The position numbers and the translations under genes are program-made. A stretch of 21,755 nucleotides of DNA from assembly GCA_934561175.1 (NCBI GenBank), contig CAKTFW010000025.1, positions 1 to 21,755 on the forward strand, written 5' to 3'. The first letter of the stretch is position 1, and each line of letters starts with the position of its first letter. Shown here piece after piece: positions 20,981-21,755 of this stretch. This DNA is from an uncultured Oscillospiraceae bacterium (lineage in GTDB: Bacteria; Bacillota; Clostridia; Oscillospirales; Oscillospiraceae). The notes below the pieces were generated by a model. The model saw only the letters and a list, made by a program, of their open reading frames with translations. It was not told the origin of the DNA and did no database searches.

Positions 20981-21755
20981 ATGGAATATCAAGAAGAGAT
21001 CCGGGCGTATTTTTCGCTGCACCGGGAAGAATTGGTGCGCGATGTGATACGACTGGTGGAGATCCCCAGCGTGAAAAGCGATCCGGCACCGGGAGCGCCC
21101 TATGGCACCGGCCCAAAACAGGCGCTGCTGACCGCTATGGAGTTGGCGCGTTCTGCGGGGTTTACCGTGAAAAATTATGATAACCGGGTTTGCACGGCTG
21201 ATTTTTTCGATGCCCCACGGCGGCTGGAGATTTTGGCACATTTGGATGTGGTTCCGGTCGAGGATAACTGGACGGTTTGTTCGCCCTTTACACCGGCACT
21301 GGTTGATGGAAAACTTTATGGCCGCGGTACACAGGATGATAAGGGACCAGCCATCGCGGCGCTGTATGCGATGAAATGTGTACGCGCACTTGGTGTCCCG
21401 CTGACCGGGAATGTCCGGCTGGTTTTGGGAACGGATGAAGAGTGCGGGAGTTCGGATATCGACTATTATTACACGCAGGAACCGGAAGCGCCGATGACAA
21501 TTTCTCCAGATGCAGATTTTCCGCTGATCAATCTGGAAAAAGGGCAGATGCGCTGTGATCTGGCGGTGCAGTTTGAAAAAACGGAACGGCTGCCCAGGGT
21601 TACCGCAGTGCAGGTGGGGACAAAAAGCAATGTGGTTCCGGCAGGCGGAAGTGCGATTGTTGTGGGGGTGACTGTGGCGGAGGCTGAGGAATTCTGCCGG
21701 ACCGCTGCGGTCATGACCGGCGCACAATTCACCGTTTCGGAGGAAGCTGCAGGGC
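20981..21755 (+). CDS. M20-family dipeptidase, PepV-like (3' end cut by window edge)
   Basis: The first 258 residues of a zinc-dependent M20 peptidase resembling the PepV / Xaa-His dipeptidase group. It would cleave short peptides in the cytoplasm. The di-zinc site residues are H87 and D89 (AHLDVVP) and D120 in GRGTQDDKGP. The catalytic E153 and ligand E154 lie in TDEECGSSD. An IPSVKSDPAPGAPYGTGPKQAL start is typical of PepV. The frame is open to the end of the window; family members run about 450-470 residues, so over 40% is missing. ATG at 20981 follows AGGAGG at 6 bases. Only 15 bases separate the guaB terminator from the start codon, so there is no room for its own promoter and it probably relies on readthrough from guaB. 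Confidence 0.9.
   Translation, partial: MEYQEEIRAYFSLHREELVRDVIRLVEIPSVKSDPAPGAPYGTGPKQALLTAMELARSAGFTVKNYDNRVCTADFFDAPRRLEILAHLDVVPVEDNWTVCSPFTPALVDGKLYGRGTQDDKGPAIAALYAMKCVRALGVPLTGNVRLVLGTDEECGSSDIDYYYTQEPEAPMTISPDADFPLINLEKGQMRCDLAVQFEKTERLPRVTAVQVGTKSNVVPAGGSAIVVGVTVAEAEEFCRTAAVMTGAQFTVSEEAAG

Noticed and set aside
1..21755. Mobile elements, CRISPR arrays, tRNA or rRNA genes
   Set aside because: No transposase, integrase, repeat-spacer array, cloverleaf or rRNA segment was recognised on either strand. The only long repeat is the duplicated dehydrogenase gene.

Overview
The window reads as a chromosomal segment of an endospore-forming, moderately GC-rich member of the Clostridia (Bacillota). 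Spo0A and SpoIVB are both present, nearly every gene has a strong AGGAGG-type ribosome binding site, GTG starts are common, promoters look like sigma-A promoters, and compact rho-independent hairpins follow most transcription units. Base composition and gene content would fit an Oscillospirales-like gut clostridium, but that placement is a guess. No tRNA, rRNA, CRISPR array, transposase or phage gene was seen.

Layout. (a) 1-4780: a divergent redox module. Two near-identical D-2-hydroxyacid dehydrogenases run leftward (the second is cut by the window edge). A cupin and an old-yellow-enzyme/FadH-type Fe-S flavoenzyme run rightward from the same ~330-base intergenic region, which holds two opposed promoters and three perfect inverted repeats. 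(b) 4800-9213: single-gene units on the plus strand, each with its own promoter: adenine deaminase, a membrane-anchored phosphodiester-glycosidase (NAGPA-like) protein, and an orphan leuB. (c) 9215-11766, minus strand: a translationally coupled YtrA-like GntR regulator / ABC ATPase / ABC permease operon, and a nitroreductase. (d) 11854-13732, plus strand: a DUF2461 protein and a short SpoIVB peptidase. (e) 13803-16792, minus strand: an overlapping ppx-ppk pair for polyphosphate turnover. (f) 16946-21755, plus strand: a small RelA/SpoT-like HD hydrolase, Spo0A, an acyl-ACP thioesterase, IMP dehydrogenase and the start of a PepV-like M20 dipeptidase.

How the parts may work together. The left module looks dedicated to one reductive pathway: 2-oxo/2-hydroxyacid interconversion plus enoate-type reduction, with an unknown substrate. 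The right half groups stationary-phase functions. The sporulation genes spoIVB and spo0A, usually neighbours in this phylum, are here separated by polyphosphate kinase/phosphatase genes and a probable alarmone-type HD hydrolase. Adenine deaminase and IMP dehydrogenase both feed purine interconversion but are not in one operon.
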